A stretch of 64,000 bases of DNA. Source: Okapia johnstoni. Its lineage: Eukaryota > Chordata > Mammalia > Artiodactyla > Giraffidae. The notes under the pieces are model-generated. The model saw only the letters and a list, made by a program, of their open reading frames with translations. It did no database searches and had not been told where the DNA came from. How positions within the stretch are numbered: position 1 is the first letter of the stretch; each line of letters opens with the position of its first letter. Below are positions 19,347 through 30,400 of this stretch, one piece after another. The stretch lies in the NCBI GenBank assembly GCA_024291935.2, contig CM044314.1, positions 24,216,001-24,280,000 of the forward strand. The letters run 5' to 3'. Position numbers and translations under genes: made by a program.

Positions 19347-21839
19347 TTGTACATAGAACCACCGAACCACTCAACCCAAAGGAAGCTAGAGGAGTCGCCA
19401 GCAGAATCTGAGTCTGGGAAGTCAAGGTACTTGAGTTCTAATCCCTTTCTTCTTTCATCCTTCCTTTCACTGCTCTGTCTGTCAGTCCTGTTCAATTCAG
19501 TTCCATCATTCCTCATTCAACACCATCCAATAAAGCTCACCTCACTTGTCCACATGTCAGTTTCTGCCCAACTAAATCCAAATAAACACAGGGAGTAGCA
19601 CACACCAGTCAAGGCCCTTTGCACTAGCATTCCGGATTCTACCTTGCAGTGATGTGTATGACAGTCACCCCTCCAGGAATCATGGGGGAGAACTCAGGTG
19701 CAATTTACCTAATTGATCTACAGAGGATTACTCACTCTCCATCTGTTCTTGATCACCTTAAAGGAAAAAAAAAAAAAAAACAGGCCTTCTAGGTACACAC
19801 AATTTCTACACTCTACATCCTCCATTCACAATGACTTTTCCTGACAGTTTTTAACACTATCAGAATATTAATGCTGCAGGGCTCTATCTCAATCTTCTCG
19901 CTGATCTGATAATTATCTAACAAACTCACTCCTCTGCTGGAGCATCCCTCAGGCTCCTAAGCATGTCCAAGACTGCTCCATCTACAGAGCATGATTCCAC
20001 TTCCAGTTTGGCAAAACTTTTGAGTCTTTTTTTTTTTTTAATTAAATGAATGTCAGGATATAATCTGGAGAGATATTAACATGCACTAAATCCAAAGAGT
20101 CTTTGGACCAACTTTTCTAAATCATATTTTCTAAATTAAGTCATCGACTTCCTGTGCTGAGAAGGTGATTAATTGGTGGGGGAGATGATGTAGAAAGCTC
20201 TTTATTGCCTTAACTCAGCATTTTCTGTTTCCCAGCAGGGCTCACTAAGCCTTCGCCTGAGAATGCTAACAAGCCTTTGAGCTCAGCAGTCAGCGGAGAC
20301 CTGGCAGTTCCCCGAACCCGGGGTGACTGAACAGGCAGCCCTCTCCACCCCAACTTTCCTCCAAACTGGTCAGTGAAAGGCAGGAGTCTCTGCACCCCAG
20401 CTCTCTCCCATTTGTTAGCCAGACCCAGGGAGACAGCCTGGCTTCCAAATGGCAGCATGGCCTGCAGCTGGCCAGAACACAAAGGGGCTGGGGGAAGGCA
20501 GTGGAGGGCCTTGGAGAGGTTAAAAACAAAACAAAAAAAGACAGACTCTGTAAAAGTTTTTTTGTGTGTGTGGGGGGGAGTGGTTTGTCTATGGTTCTGA
20601 AGGCCCATTCCCAGACCTCCTCCACAGGAATGAACCAGCCTCCACAGACCCGCTGTGTCATCGGGCCCAGCAACAGCTGTCATGTCAGGGTGACCACTTG
20701 TCCTCCTTAAAGTGCTTCACGATCTCTTCGTCCCACCCTTGCGGTGGCAGGGGTGGGGCTTCACAGTGGCCAGAAGTCAAGTGTGACCCCCATGCCTAGA
20801 TTGCTGCACCAGGTGAGTATGACATAGAATGACATACAGGGCTAGATGTCTCAGTGAAGCTTGGATCCTAAACAGGAGAGGTACCATAATCTAATTCCAA
20901 CATGAAACCTCCAACAATCCCCCCACCACAGGCTTGTGATCATCTCCAGTGGTGAGATTTAATTTAAATTAATGCGCTTAAGTCAATCAACCATTTGCAA
21001 TGTGTAAGACCTTATTTCAATCCTGGTTGAAGAATGAAAAATAAGATAATCATGAAACAGTGAAAGGTGGACACCAACTGCATATTTTAAGTATGATAAT
21101 GGCAGAATGTGGTTCCTTTGTCAAAGAGAGCTTATCTTTTTGGGACACATAATAAGATGTTTAATTACAAATGAAATGATGAATCGAAGGGTAGAAGGGG
21201 AGAGACCTGCTGGGGTTATCTTTCTTCGCACCAAGGGTCATGAACCCATTACTCACCATTTAAAAGCCCCGCAGGAGAGGGTCCTATGAATATATAAATA
21301 CAGACCCAAGAGGGGCTCCCCTGACAGCAGGAGAGACAGCCTGCCTTTCTTTTGTCCAGGATCCCAGGATCGTAAGAAAATGCAACCTCTTCAAGCATCC
21401 AGAACAAAACATCTTTTAACGTATCTGGCTCCCTAGAAGGGACCCACAAAGGCAGGACAAGGCCAGGCAGGACATACCAGGTAAGGGTTTTGCTTCAGGG
21501 GACAATCTTCTATCCTAGGCAACAGGGCACATTATGGGAAGTAAAAAGCCTTCCAGGGTTCCATTCCTAACCTTCAACTGTTCAAAGACTTCAAGTTCAT
21601 CTGTTTTTCAGGTTTGGAAATAATTTATCTTTCAGACATATCCCAAAAAGTGAATGAATAATACAATAGCCAAAAATACAGCCCTATTCCTTTCTCAGTC
21701 CCACTGCAAAGGCCCGCACTATCCTGACTTTATATTAATTTAGTATTCCCATAATTAGCTTCAAGCTTCTGCCACACACGTCTTTATCCCAAGGCAACAT
21801 ATAAGATTGCTCTGTACAGATTTAACCTTTACGTAAACA
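19347..21839. other. Repeat-poor single-copy sequence
   Basis: No transposon family is recognised apart from short A or T runs (about 19764-19780 and 20028-20039). 20210-20800 is GC-richer and holds overlapping open frames up to 157 codons on the minus strand, none with a known motif or convincing splice signals. Confidence 0.35.
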
Positions 21840-22085
21840 GAATCAGGTCACGTGCATCTTCCTACAGCTAGCTTTTCCTGCTCAAGCTATGTTGTGAGGG
21901 CCATCCGTGTTAGAACCTGTGGCTCCGCTCAGTAAGTAGGATCACAGTTCGTCACCATCTGGGCTGTTTCCTGTGGACATCTGGGTTGTCTGCAGTTTCT
22001 GTGAATACTCCCGCTGTGGTTCCCTTCTGCCCTGTGTGATGGTTTCTCTGGGACCTTCCTCATTGTGGCAGGATCCAACTTCTCC
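21840..22085 (-). mobile_element. Possible ancient LINE relic
   Basis: GTGGACATCTGGGTTGTCTG and TTTCTGTGAATACTCCCGCT resemble the antisense 3' part of old LINEs (pattern: ATGGACATTTGGGTTG ... GAATA). It is very diverged. Confidence 0.4.
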
Positions 22086-22099
22086 AGCTGGGGCTTAGC

Positions 22100-22312
22100 T
22101 ACGCAATAATCAGGTATATCAGTCTCAACTCTGGATATAAAATAGACAACAAGGACCTACTGTATAGCACGGAGAATTATACTCAATAGCTTGTCATAAC
22201 CTATAGTTATGTATACCTGTATAACCTATGTATGTATAACTGAATCACTTTGCTGTACACCTGGAACTAACACAACCACGTGTAAATCAACTATACTTCA
22301 AGAATTTTTTTA
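22100..22312 (+). mobile_element. L1 3' terminal fragment (artiodactyl type)
   Basis: ACAACAAGGACCTACTGTAT, AACTGAATCACTTTGCTGTA and GTAAATCAACTATACTTCAA are the 3' UTR end of an artiodactyl L1. Only about 0.2 kb is present. Confidence 0.82.
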
Positions 22313-25300
22313 AATACAAATAATAACAATTAAAAAGCAGAGGGCTAAAATCAGGACAAATAAAACTAAAGGGAGATTGAGAATAAGATACACTAATCAA
22401 ATATGCATATTCATTTAAAGAAGTGGGTAAAATAACCTAATTATAATTTGTAATTTATCCACATAATTCAATAACAACATAATACAGAAAATGGGAGGTT
22501 TTGATCTGAACAGAAAATACTTTGTATTTACAGACTGCTTTTAAGTTACCAATTCTGTTTATTTAGAAGCTTAAAATCAAGAACACTCATCTTACACAAG
22601 GAATCAGTAAAAGAAAAGAATACAGACATAAATATTTTACCTACACCAGATTAGGTCAAGGGTAACACTAAGTCAATAGAGATCTTAACATTAGAATATG
22701 CTGCATACTATTTTAAATTAAAAATATCCTCTTATCTGAAATTGACTAAGTCAATAATCTCCCTCTGCCAGTTTCTTCTCTCAGTGTATTTTTGCCTACA
22801 CTTGGAATTGTCACACTTAAAATTTGGGGGTCCCTGACAGAGGCAAAGTGATCCCTCTGCGGTTTTAACTTGCATTTCCAGATTCATGAGTCTTTCAAGG
22901 GCTTCCTTATAGGTGAGTTGACTATTTATATTTTCTAGTTCCTTTTATTTACCTAGAGGGCAATGTGGATATTCACAAAGATTTAAAGGTACAAACAATG
23001 GACCACAAACCACACTGACCCATGGGGAGGAAGCGCATTATATCCAGGGAAATACCTGAGCAGTAATCTACCTCCTTCTCCTCCCAGCACCCACCTCCCT
23101 CCTCTGTCATGCTGACATCCCTTCAGGAGACGAGAGGTGATGAAACAGCAGTTCACTGAGCTCTGTAGCCAGCTAACCCCAGACACTCCTAAGGCTCCCT
23201 CTTTGTTTAACATCTCTGTCTATGGGGTCGCAAGGGTGGCGGTGTTGGGATGGAGTGGAACAGAAGTAAATGTTTCTCCCTTCCTACCCAGATGTCCTAG
23301 ACTGCTCTCTGACGAGGGTTAGGCCCGAGGCCACTGCTCAGAAGTAGCAAGACAACATGAGTGTCTGGCCATGAAAATAAAGGCTAAATCAGCAAGGAGA
23401 AACCAGTGGCCACCAGAAGAGGAGCTGCTGCAGACCAGAGAAAGAAAAGGGCCTCCTCGAGGCCAGCGACTCTCTGGTTCCCAGCATTGATAGGGAAGAG
23501 ACCCTCCCCACTATTTCCTGCCTACAGGCCGTCACCAAGTGGCTTGCTGGGTTTCTTTTGCCACTCTTTAACATTTTACATTAACTGTCCATTTTTCTTT
23601 GCTCTTCACTGAGTCTGAACAGCCCCTTGGAAAACAACCCATCACCGGATAACTCTACTCGGAAAAGAGATCGTGTAATAAAAGAGAGATTGGTGCTTCG
23701 CTCCACCTAGCCAATACTAAACCTTGAACCCTCTCCAGCGAGACTGGTGGAGTGACTCAACAGACCCAGGGCCCTTCCTGAGCCTGTTAACACTTGAGGC
23801 TGAATACGCAGCCCCTGCCTGCAGAGTTGAGGCTGGCAAGGGTGGGCCCAAGCCCAAGCCTTAGGATGCCAGACAACTACTGGACCACCCAGCACATCAG
23901 GCCTGCAAGTGGACACACTGTGAAGGTCGCTATCTCAAGGCTACATCATGCAAGTCACCCCATAGAGAGCTGAAGAAAATGCCAATATGCAGCCGATGTG
24001 CTTGCTTCGGCCAGGTCAGGAGACCTGAGCACTGGATCTGCTGCTCTGAGAATTTTGGACAGACATCCCTCCTCTCTGACCAGAAGACAGGCTTACTGAA
24101 AACATCAAGGCCAACGTCAGACTTGAAAACTGCATGAAACACACTGATTCCCTGAAACTGGGCCCAAAGACTGTCTTCAGAAAGGCTGACTCAGAAATTT
24201 CTTGAAGTCTGAAAACTTAGCACTCAAATCTAAACTCTGCTTTCATGCACCTCGCCTCTTTAAGGGGCCGTCAGAGTGAGAAATGGGTGTTTTATGGCTG
24301 ACCCACACAGGAAACCCCCGCGTACCGGACACATTCCAGAATCATTCTGGCCTGAGCCCCTGAGAATACTGGATGGATGCTGGGGTGGGAGTCACTGTTA
24401 CCGTGGCCAAGGCTCCAGGCCAGCCAGCCCCAGGCAGAGCAGACAGGACTGGCTGGCTCTGCTTCCTATGCAGCCAGATCAGGCTACACCCCAGGGGGGC
24501 AGTGACTTCTGCTGCATGAGCAGTAAAAGTACAGGGTGAGTCTGTCGGTCTTTTCTCAGATTGTTCTTTTCTTAGAGAATGGAAATAAACTCTCTTCCTC
24601 AGTATCCTGGAAGAAAAGCCAGAAGAGAAAAATCAGGGGCCAGGGAACAATTCAAAGACCACTTGGGGGATGAGGACAGGACGGGCAAGGACACATCTGT
24701 GAGCAGAGACCCTCTCCCCCGGGAGCCGTGATGGGCTCAAGCAGGGAGTCTGTCCTTTGGGACAACAGAGCCACATCACTCCTAGGGGCAGTGTGCCCCC
24801 GACCCTTTCAGACTTCTCTCATGACAAGCCGTTAGAACTAGCACCAGTTTCTCCACACCTCCATCCAGAGAGCAAACCCAAGTGCTCCAGCCTCCCAGGG
24901 TTCCATCAGGGGTTCCCCGGAAGCCCTGCCTGTGCTCACTCTCGATCCAGATCTTCTGCACCGATTTTGTCACTACAACTCACAGAACACAGTTGAGCTT
25001 CACAAACCGAAAAAGACAACTGACCACAAGCGAGTGTGGGTCAGAGACAGATGCTCACACATGTTGAGTCCATTAATATGATGCCACAGCTCTTCCAACA
25101 GAAATAGGATCCCCTCTATGCAAAGAGCCATTTTTCTTGTATGTTTTGGGGTAAACACCACGATTCTATGCCTGACACACATGGTTTACAGTGAGGGCTT
25201 ATGAAGAAACGCTGACGCTGCTTATGCCATGAATGAGACCTGGCAGAACATACAGGGATTTCAGTGGTTCTCAGACAAAGCACCTCACCCCTCACAGCAC

Positions 25301-25744
25301 TGCGTGAACCCTCAACCCTCCCAAACGGGGTCTCACTAGTCCCCTCCTCCTTAGCCTGGCTTCCTTCCCCCAGAACAAGCACCCAATACAACAGACTTCA
25401 AAGTGGAAGATTTTTTTCAGGAAAATAAAAGAAGAAATCACTCACTTAAAGATATCTCCACTATGGAACGATAATGCTACACATAAAGAATGTAGGAATC
25501 TTCTCCCACGCAGCTTTTTTTTTCCCCACCGAGAAGATGTTTCAGAGCAAGGTTACAAAGTTAACCTCTTACATGCCCTTCTTTAATCTTTTCAGTCAAT
25601 ACTCCATCTGAATTCATTTTTGTGAATGGTGAGGGTAGAGCTATTCTCCCCAAATGAATACCCAGCAGCCTAGCATCTTTATATTAAATTTAGTTCACAC
25701 AGACGCGGCTCAGTTTTTGGTTCTTCAGTTTGCTTACTAGGTTG
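22313..25744. other. Repeat-poor single-copy sequence
   Basis: About 3.4 kb with no recognised repeat or gene. 22320-22750 is AT-rich. 23000-25400 has moderate GC and short frames of 60-91 codons with no visible domain. Confidence 0.35.
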
Positions 25745-26127
25745 TTGTATTAGTGTTCCAGGACTGGTGTAACGAAGTCCCAGAGGCTGCTGGGCTTCAA
25801 GAACAGAAACTCATTTCTTCACAGTTCTGGAGGCCAGAAGTCCGAGCTGAAGGTGTGAGCAGGGGTGACTTCTCCTGAGGTTTCTCCTTGGCTTGCAGAC
25901 AGTCTTCTCCCTAGGTCTTCACACGGGCTTCTCTTTGCCCGTGTCCTGATTTCCTCTCCTTGTAAGGACATCAGTCAACCTGGTTTAGGGCTCAACCCTA
26001 ATGACCTCATTTTAACTGTGTCACCTCTTTGAAGACCCTGTCTCCAAACACAGTCACACTCAGGTCCTGGGGGTTATAACTTCAGCATAGGAACTTCAGA
26101 GGGAGCATAATTCAGCTCATAGCACTT
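25745..26127 (-). mobile_element. MLT1-type LTR (minus)
   Basis: Inverse of the LTR family at 16755: TTGTATTAGTGTTCCAGGAC at its 3' end, then CACAGTTCTGGAGGCCAGAA, CCTAATGACCTCATTTTAAC and AATTCAGCTCATAGCAC. A nearly full-length solo LTR. Confidence 0.82.
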
Positions 26128-26351
26128 GTCTGTTCCTGTGTCAATATCACACAACTCCAGTTATTAGAGCCTTGGACTAGGTTTTGATATTTAGTAAGAT
26201 AACTTCCTCACTTTTATTGTTACCTTTCAATAGTCATAGTTGCTTTTAGGTTTTGCACTTCCACGTGAATTTTACAATCAGCTTGTTGAGTTTGATGAAA
26301 AAGCTTTTGGGGGATGTTGGTTAACAATGCACTGAATTAAGACAGTATTTG

Positions 26352-26416
26352 GGTGGGGCTAGGTCTGGGGGGAATTGGGGAAATGGGGGAGGGGGTGGGG
26401 GGCCGGGGGTGGGGAC
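26352..26416 (+). repeat. G-rich tract, candidate G-quadruplex
   Basis: Successive runs GGGGGG, GGGG, GGGGG, GGGGG, GGGGGG, GGGGG and GGGG within 65 bases on the plus strand. It lies in the L1 relic but is not part of the usual L1 sequence there. Confidence 0.85.
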
Positions 26417-26687
26417 TGACATTTGAACAGAACTGAAATTTCCTAGATGATAACAGTTTCTCCTTTCATTTGGATCTTCTTTGGGGATCTGTTAAGAACG
26501 TTTATGGTTTTCCTTTCATGGATGTTGCACATTTTTTACTAGATGTATTTCTAGGTGTTTTACAGTTTTTGGTTCTGTTCTAATAGGGTCATTCATGATG
26601 TATCAGGAAGTGGATGAGTTTTCTACGTTAACTCATTCAGTCATCTTGCTTTCCTTAGTTTTTTTTTTGGGGGGGGGTTCATAACAG

Positions 26688-26906
26688 TTATTATTTTTTA
26701 ATATTTATTTATCTATTCAGCTGCCACAGGTCTTAATTGCAGCTCGCGAAAATTTCCATCTTTGCTGTGGCATGCAGGATCTTTAGCTGCAGTATGTGAA
26801 CTCTTAGCTGCAGCATGTGGGACCTACTTCCTTGACCAAGGATTGAACCTAGGCTTCCTGCATTGGGAGCATGGAGTCCTAGCCACTGGATCACTGGGGA
26901 AGTCCC
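26688..26906 (-). mobile_element. CHR-type SINE (minus)
   Basis: The tRNA-like head is at the right (CACTGGGGAAGTCCC), the body has repeated TAGCTGCAGCATGTGGGACC units and the tail is ATTTATTTATCT. Inserted in old L1. Confidence 0.82.
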
Positions 26907-26936
26907 AAAATACTTTAATGCTTTAATTTTTTAATG

Positions 26937-27058
26937 TACTTTTTTTTTGGCCATACCAAGTGGTGTGTACAATCTTAGTTCCTCAACCAGGCATCAAACC
27001 TTGACTCCTTGCATTGAAAGCAAGGAGTCTCAACCACTGGACCACCAGGGGAAGTCCC
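26937..27058 (-). mobile_element. Short CHR-type SINE (minus)
   Basis: Only the tRNA-like head and a short body survive (AACCACTGGACCACCAGGGG; GTTCCTCAACCAGGCATCAA). It lies 30 bases from the previous SINE in the same orientation. Confidence 0.78.
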
Positions 27059-27398
27059 TTTTTAGATTGTCTCCTTGGTATTAATACTTGTCAGTAGATT
27101 CTCTTCAATTTTCCAGATGAACATGCATATAACCTACAAATGACAGCTTTCTCCCATTTTTCTCTCAATCATCATGTTGGTTGGGATTTCCTGAACAGCA
27201 CTGCAGCATCCATTTCTTGTCCCTGACTTTCAAATGTTGTACTTGAAATATAATGTTCACTGTATGGTTTCTAAAAGATTCCTTTTATTGAGTTTTCTAA
27301 GCCTATTTTGTTAATTGTTTCATCAGCAAAGAGTTCTGAAATTTAGCACAAGCATTTGTAGCATCGATTGAGATTACTTTCCCCCTCTACTCTGTAAA

Positions 27399-27724
27399 GG
27401 GCTCCCCTGATAGCTCAGTTGGTAAAGAATCCACCTGCAATGCAGGAGACCCCAGTTTGATTCCTGGGTCAGGAAGATCCACTGGAGAAGGGACAGGCTA
27501 TGCACTCCAGTATTCTTGGGCTTCCGTTGTGGCTCAGCTGGTAAAGAATCCACGTGCAACGTGGGAGACCTGGGTTCGATCCCTGAGTTGGGAAGATCCC
27601 CTGGAGAAGGGAAAGGCTACCCTCTCCAGTATTCTGGGCTGGAAAATTCCATGGACTATACAGTCCATGGAGTCTCAAAAAGTTGAACACGACTGAGTGA
27701 CTTTCACTTAGCTTAACTTAGCCT
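27399..27724 (+). mobile_element. Bov-tA dimer SINE (plus)
   Basis: A truncated left Bov-tA monomer (27399-27529) is joined at CCAGTATTCTTGG to a complete right monomer (27530-27724). A perfect 9-bp duplication, CTCTGTAAA, flanks the whole unit (27390-27398 and 27725-27733), so it inserted as one composite element. Confidence 0.93.
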
Positions 27725-27890
27725 CTCTGTAAATGTGGATTTTTTTAAATGACAAATCATCCTAGAATTCCTAGGAAAAACTATTTTTATTATTGCTCAT
27801 TTAACATAATGCCAGGTCTTATTTGCTAAATTCTACATAAGATTTTTGCATCTTTGTTTTCAAATGCTGAGAAGGCATCTGGATTTAGGA

Positions 27891-28479
27891 TATTTCTCCT
27901 GCTTGCACAACAAATTTTCCACAAATTTAGAGACTTAAAACACCACTCTCTGATGAGCTTACAATTTGGTAGATGAGAGGTCCAAGCACAGCATGGCAGG
28001 TTCTCAGCTCAGGGTCTTACAAAGCTGAAAACAAGTTGTAACAAGACCTGTGTTCCTTTCTAGTGACTCTGGGCTACTTGAGTTGTCCTCTGACTTCATT
28101 CTTTGCATCTGTAGAACAGAGGCATCCATCCTCTTGCTGGCTGTGGGCTGGGGGTCGCTCTCAGCTTCTAGAAGCTGTCCACATTCCTTGCCACATGGTC
28201 CCCTCCATCTTCAAAGCCAGACACACACACCAAGTTCTCCTCACAGTTTGAGTCCTGATTTCCTCTCTGTCCTTTAGACTTAGCGAGTCTCATGTGACAT
28301 GGCCAGGCCAGACAGATAACCTAATGACAAAAGAGAGCTCCATCACAGTCACAGGCTGGGAGCTGGAGCAGGAAACTTGGGGGTGCCTAAGCATCCTGCA
28401 CACCACCTGCAGAAAGGCAGAACTGAGCTCCATCTCCTGCTCTTTCTCACTCTGACCTTGGGGAGGATGGTTTTTTTTT
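27891..28479. other. Unassigned single-copy sequence
   Basis: No recognised repeat or exon. Two overlapping frames at 28050-28277 lack motifs. Confidence 0.35.
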
Positions 28480-28780
28480 TTAACATAAAACCAGATAACA
28501 ACTTTCCTCTGCTCAAAGCTTCCCAGTGCACACAGAATAAAATGTAAATTCCCACTATGGCCTGCAAGGCCCTATGAACCCCAGCCCTACTCCTCTGACA
28601 CCCACCTCCAGCCACACTACTTACTCCTCAAATACTCCAAGCTTGTTCCAGCCACAGGGTGTTTGCACCATTCCTCCCTCTACCACAAAAGTTCTTCCTT
28701 ATACATTCCAGTGTTCTGTCCCTCATTCCTATCTCCATTCCATTTGCACAATGTGCCTCAGGCTAATCGGATCTTCACTC
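28480..28780 (+). mobile_element. L2 LINE fragment (plus)
   Basis: CTCAAAGCTTCCCAGTGCAC, AATAAAATGTAAATTCCCAC, GCCTGCAAGGCCCTATGAAC and CCAGCCACACTACTTACTCC follow the L2 3' region in order. Diverged and non-coding. Confidence 0.75.
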
Positions 28781-29099
28781 ATATCATAACATGCACATTT
28801 ACTAATTGGCTAACGTCGATTTTAGATGAGATTGCCACTGAACAGAAAAGCACAAAACTTGAAAATTCTCATAGAGAACTCGTAGGTGCCCAAAATATGC
28901 CCAAGATCCTTGTTAGAAACACTGGATGTCCTGAGCATTTCCAATGTTATTCCTGGGGGCGAAAGGAAAGTCTGTCCTTTCCATTCCCTTTAAGGATACT
29001 CAACCTTCACTGAAAATTCTTCCTATTCAGAGCACTGTGGCAGGGGGCATAGCTCAGGCATATAGCATCTGACTACAAAACACTGACAGCACCAAATGC
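28781..29099. other. Unassigned sequence
   Basis: Nothing recognised. Confidence 0.35.
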
Positions 29100-29890
29100 T
29101 GCAATGATGTGGTGCAGTGGGAACAGTCATTCATTGCGGTGGGAATGCAAAATGGTACACCACTTTGGAAGACTGTCTGACAGTTTTTTATTAAACTTAC
29201 TCTTACTATTTGATCCTGCAATCATGTTCCTTGATATCTTACCAAATGAACTGAAAACTTATGTCCACACAAAAACCCGCACCAAGTTTATAGCAGCTTT
29301 ATAATTGCCAAAACTCAGAAGCAACCAAAATGCCCTCTAGTAGGTAAATGGATAAATAAACTGTGGTACATCCAGAAAATGGAACATCACTCAGTACTAA
29401 AAAGAAATGAGCTATCAAGCCAAGAAAAGACATGGCAGAAACTTAATGCATATTACTAAGTGAAAAATAGCCAGTTTGAAAAGGCTACATACTGTACGAT
29501 TCCAACACTATGACAATTCTGGAAGACCCAAACTATGGAGACAGTTAAAAGGTAAGTACTTGCCAGGTGTTAGGGATGCGGGAGGGATGAACAGATAGAG
29601 TACAGAGGTTTTTTAAGGCAGAACTATTCTATATGATACTATAATGATGGTGACATATCATTATTCATCTTCCTAAACCATAGAATATGTGACACCAAGA
29701 GCAAACCCTAAAATAAACAATGGACTTCGTGGCGTGTCAATGCAGGTTCATCAAATGTAACAAATATACTACTCTGTTAAGGTGAGAGGCTATGTATAAG
29801 TGGGGGCAGGAGGAATATGAGAAATCTCTGTATCTGTATCTTCCCTTCAGTTTTGCTGTGAACCTAAAACTGCTCTAAAATATAAACCAC
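29100..29890 (+). mobile_element. Old L1 3' end (plus)
   Basis: End of ORF2 (GGTGGGAATGCAAAATGGTA; AATGGATAAATAAACTGTGG; AACATCACTCAGTACTAAAA), then a 3' UTR of L1ME/L1MD type (GTGACACCAAGAGCAAACCC; GCAGGTTCATCAAATGTAAC; TTTTGCTGTGAACCTAAAAC) ending near TCTAAAATATAAA. No intact frame. Confidence 0.82.
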
Positions 29891-30057
29891 CTACACAGAA
29901 CAAACGAACAAAACCACTCTTCCTGTACTCAATCATTTGAGCACATAGTGATGCAGAGAAGCCCTGTCCATTGACAACAGCACTGTGCCAGCACTTCTTA
30001 GGGAAGTGCTGAGACTGCTAGCATATCAGTCAAGCACCAACCCTTTTCAAGTCATTT

Positions 30058-30390
30058 GGGCTTCCCTGGTAGCTCAGCTGGTAAAGAATCCGCCTGCAAT
30101 GCAGGAGACCCTGGTTTGATTCCTGGGCTGGGAAGATCCCCTGGAGAAGGGATAGCCTACCCACTCCAGTATTCTTGGGCTTCCCTGGTGGCTCAGAAGT
30201 AAAGAATTTGCCTGTAATGCAGGAGACCTGGGTTTGATCCCTGAGTTGGGAAGATCTCCTGGAGGAGGGCATGGCAACCCACTCTAGTATTCTTGCCTGG
30301 AGAATCCTCATGGACAGAGTAACCTGGCGGGCTACAGTCCATGGGGTTGCAAAAAGTCAGACACGACTGAGCGACTAAGTACACACAGCA
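30058..30390 (+). mobile_element. Bov-tA dimer SINE (plus)
   Basis: Same architecture as 27399-27724: a left monomer ending CCAGTATTCTTGGG fused to a complete right monomer. A perfect 10-bp duplication, CAAGTCATTT, flanks it (30048-30057 and 30391-30400). Confidence 0.95.
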
Positions 30391-30400
30391 CAAGTCATTT

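Larger units (their letters stand above)
26150..27890 (-). mobile_element. Old L1 ORF2 region (minus), interrupted by four SINE units
   Basis: Antisense L1 phrases in order: CACGTGAATTTTACAATCAG (26260), ATTTCTAGGTGTTTTACAG (26550), CCATTTCTTGTCCCTGACTT (27210), ATCATCCTAGAATTCCTAGG (27755), AAGATTTTTGCATCTTTG (27840). Insertions at 26688-26906, 26937-27058 and 27399-27724 break it. No open frame remains. Confidence 0.65.

Noticed and set aside
20210..20683. 157-codon minus frame starting at ATG
   Set aside because: It overlaps another long frame on the same strand, shows no domain, and has no clear splice or promoter context.
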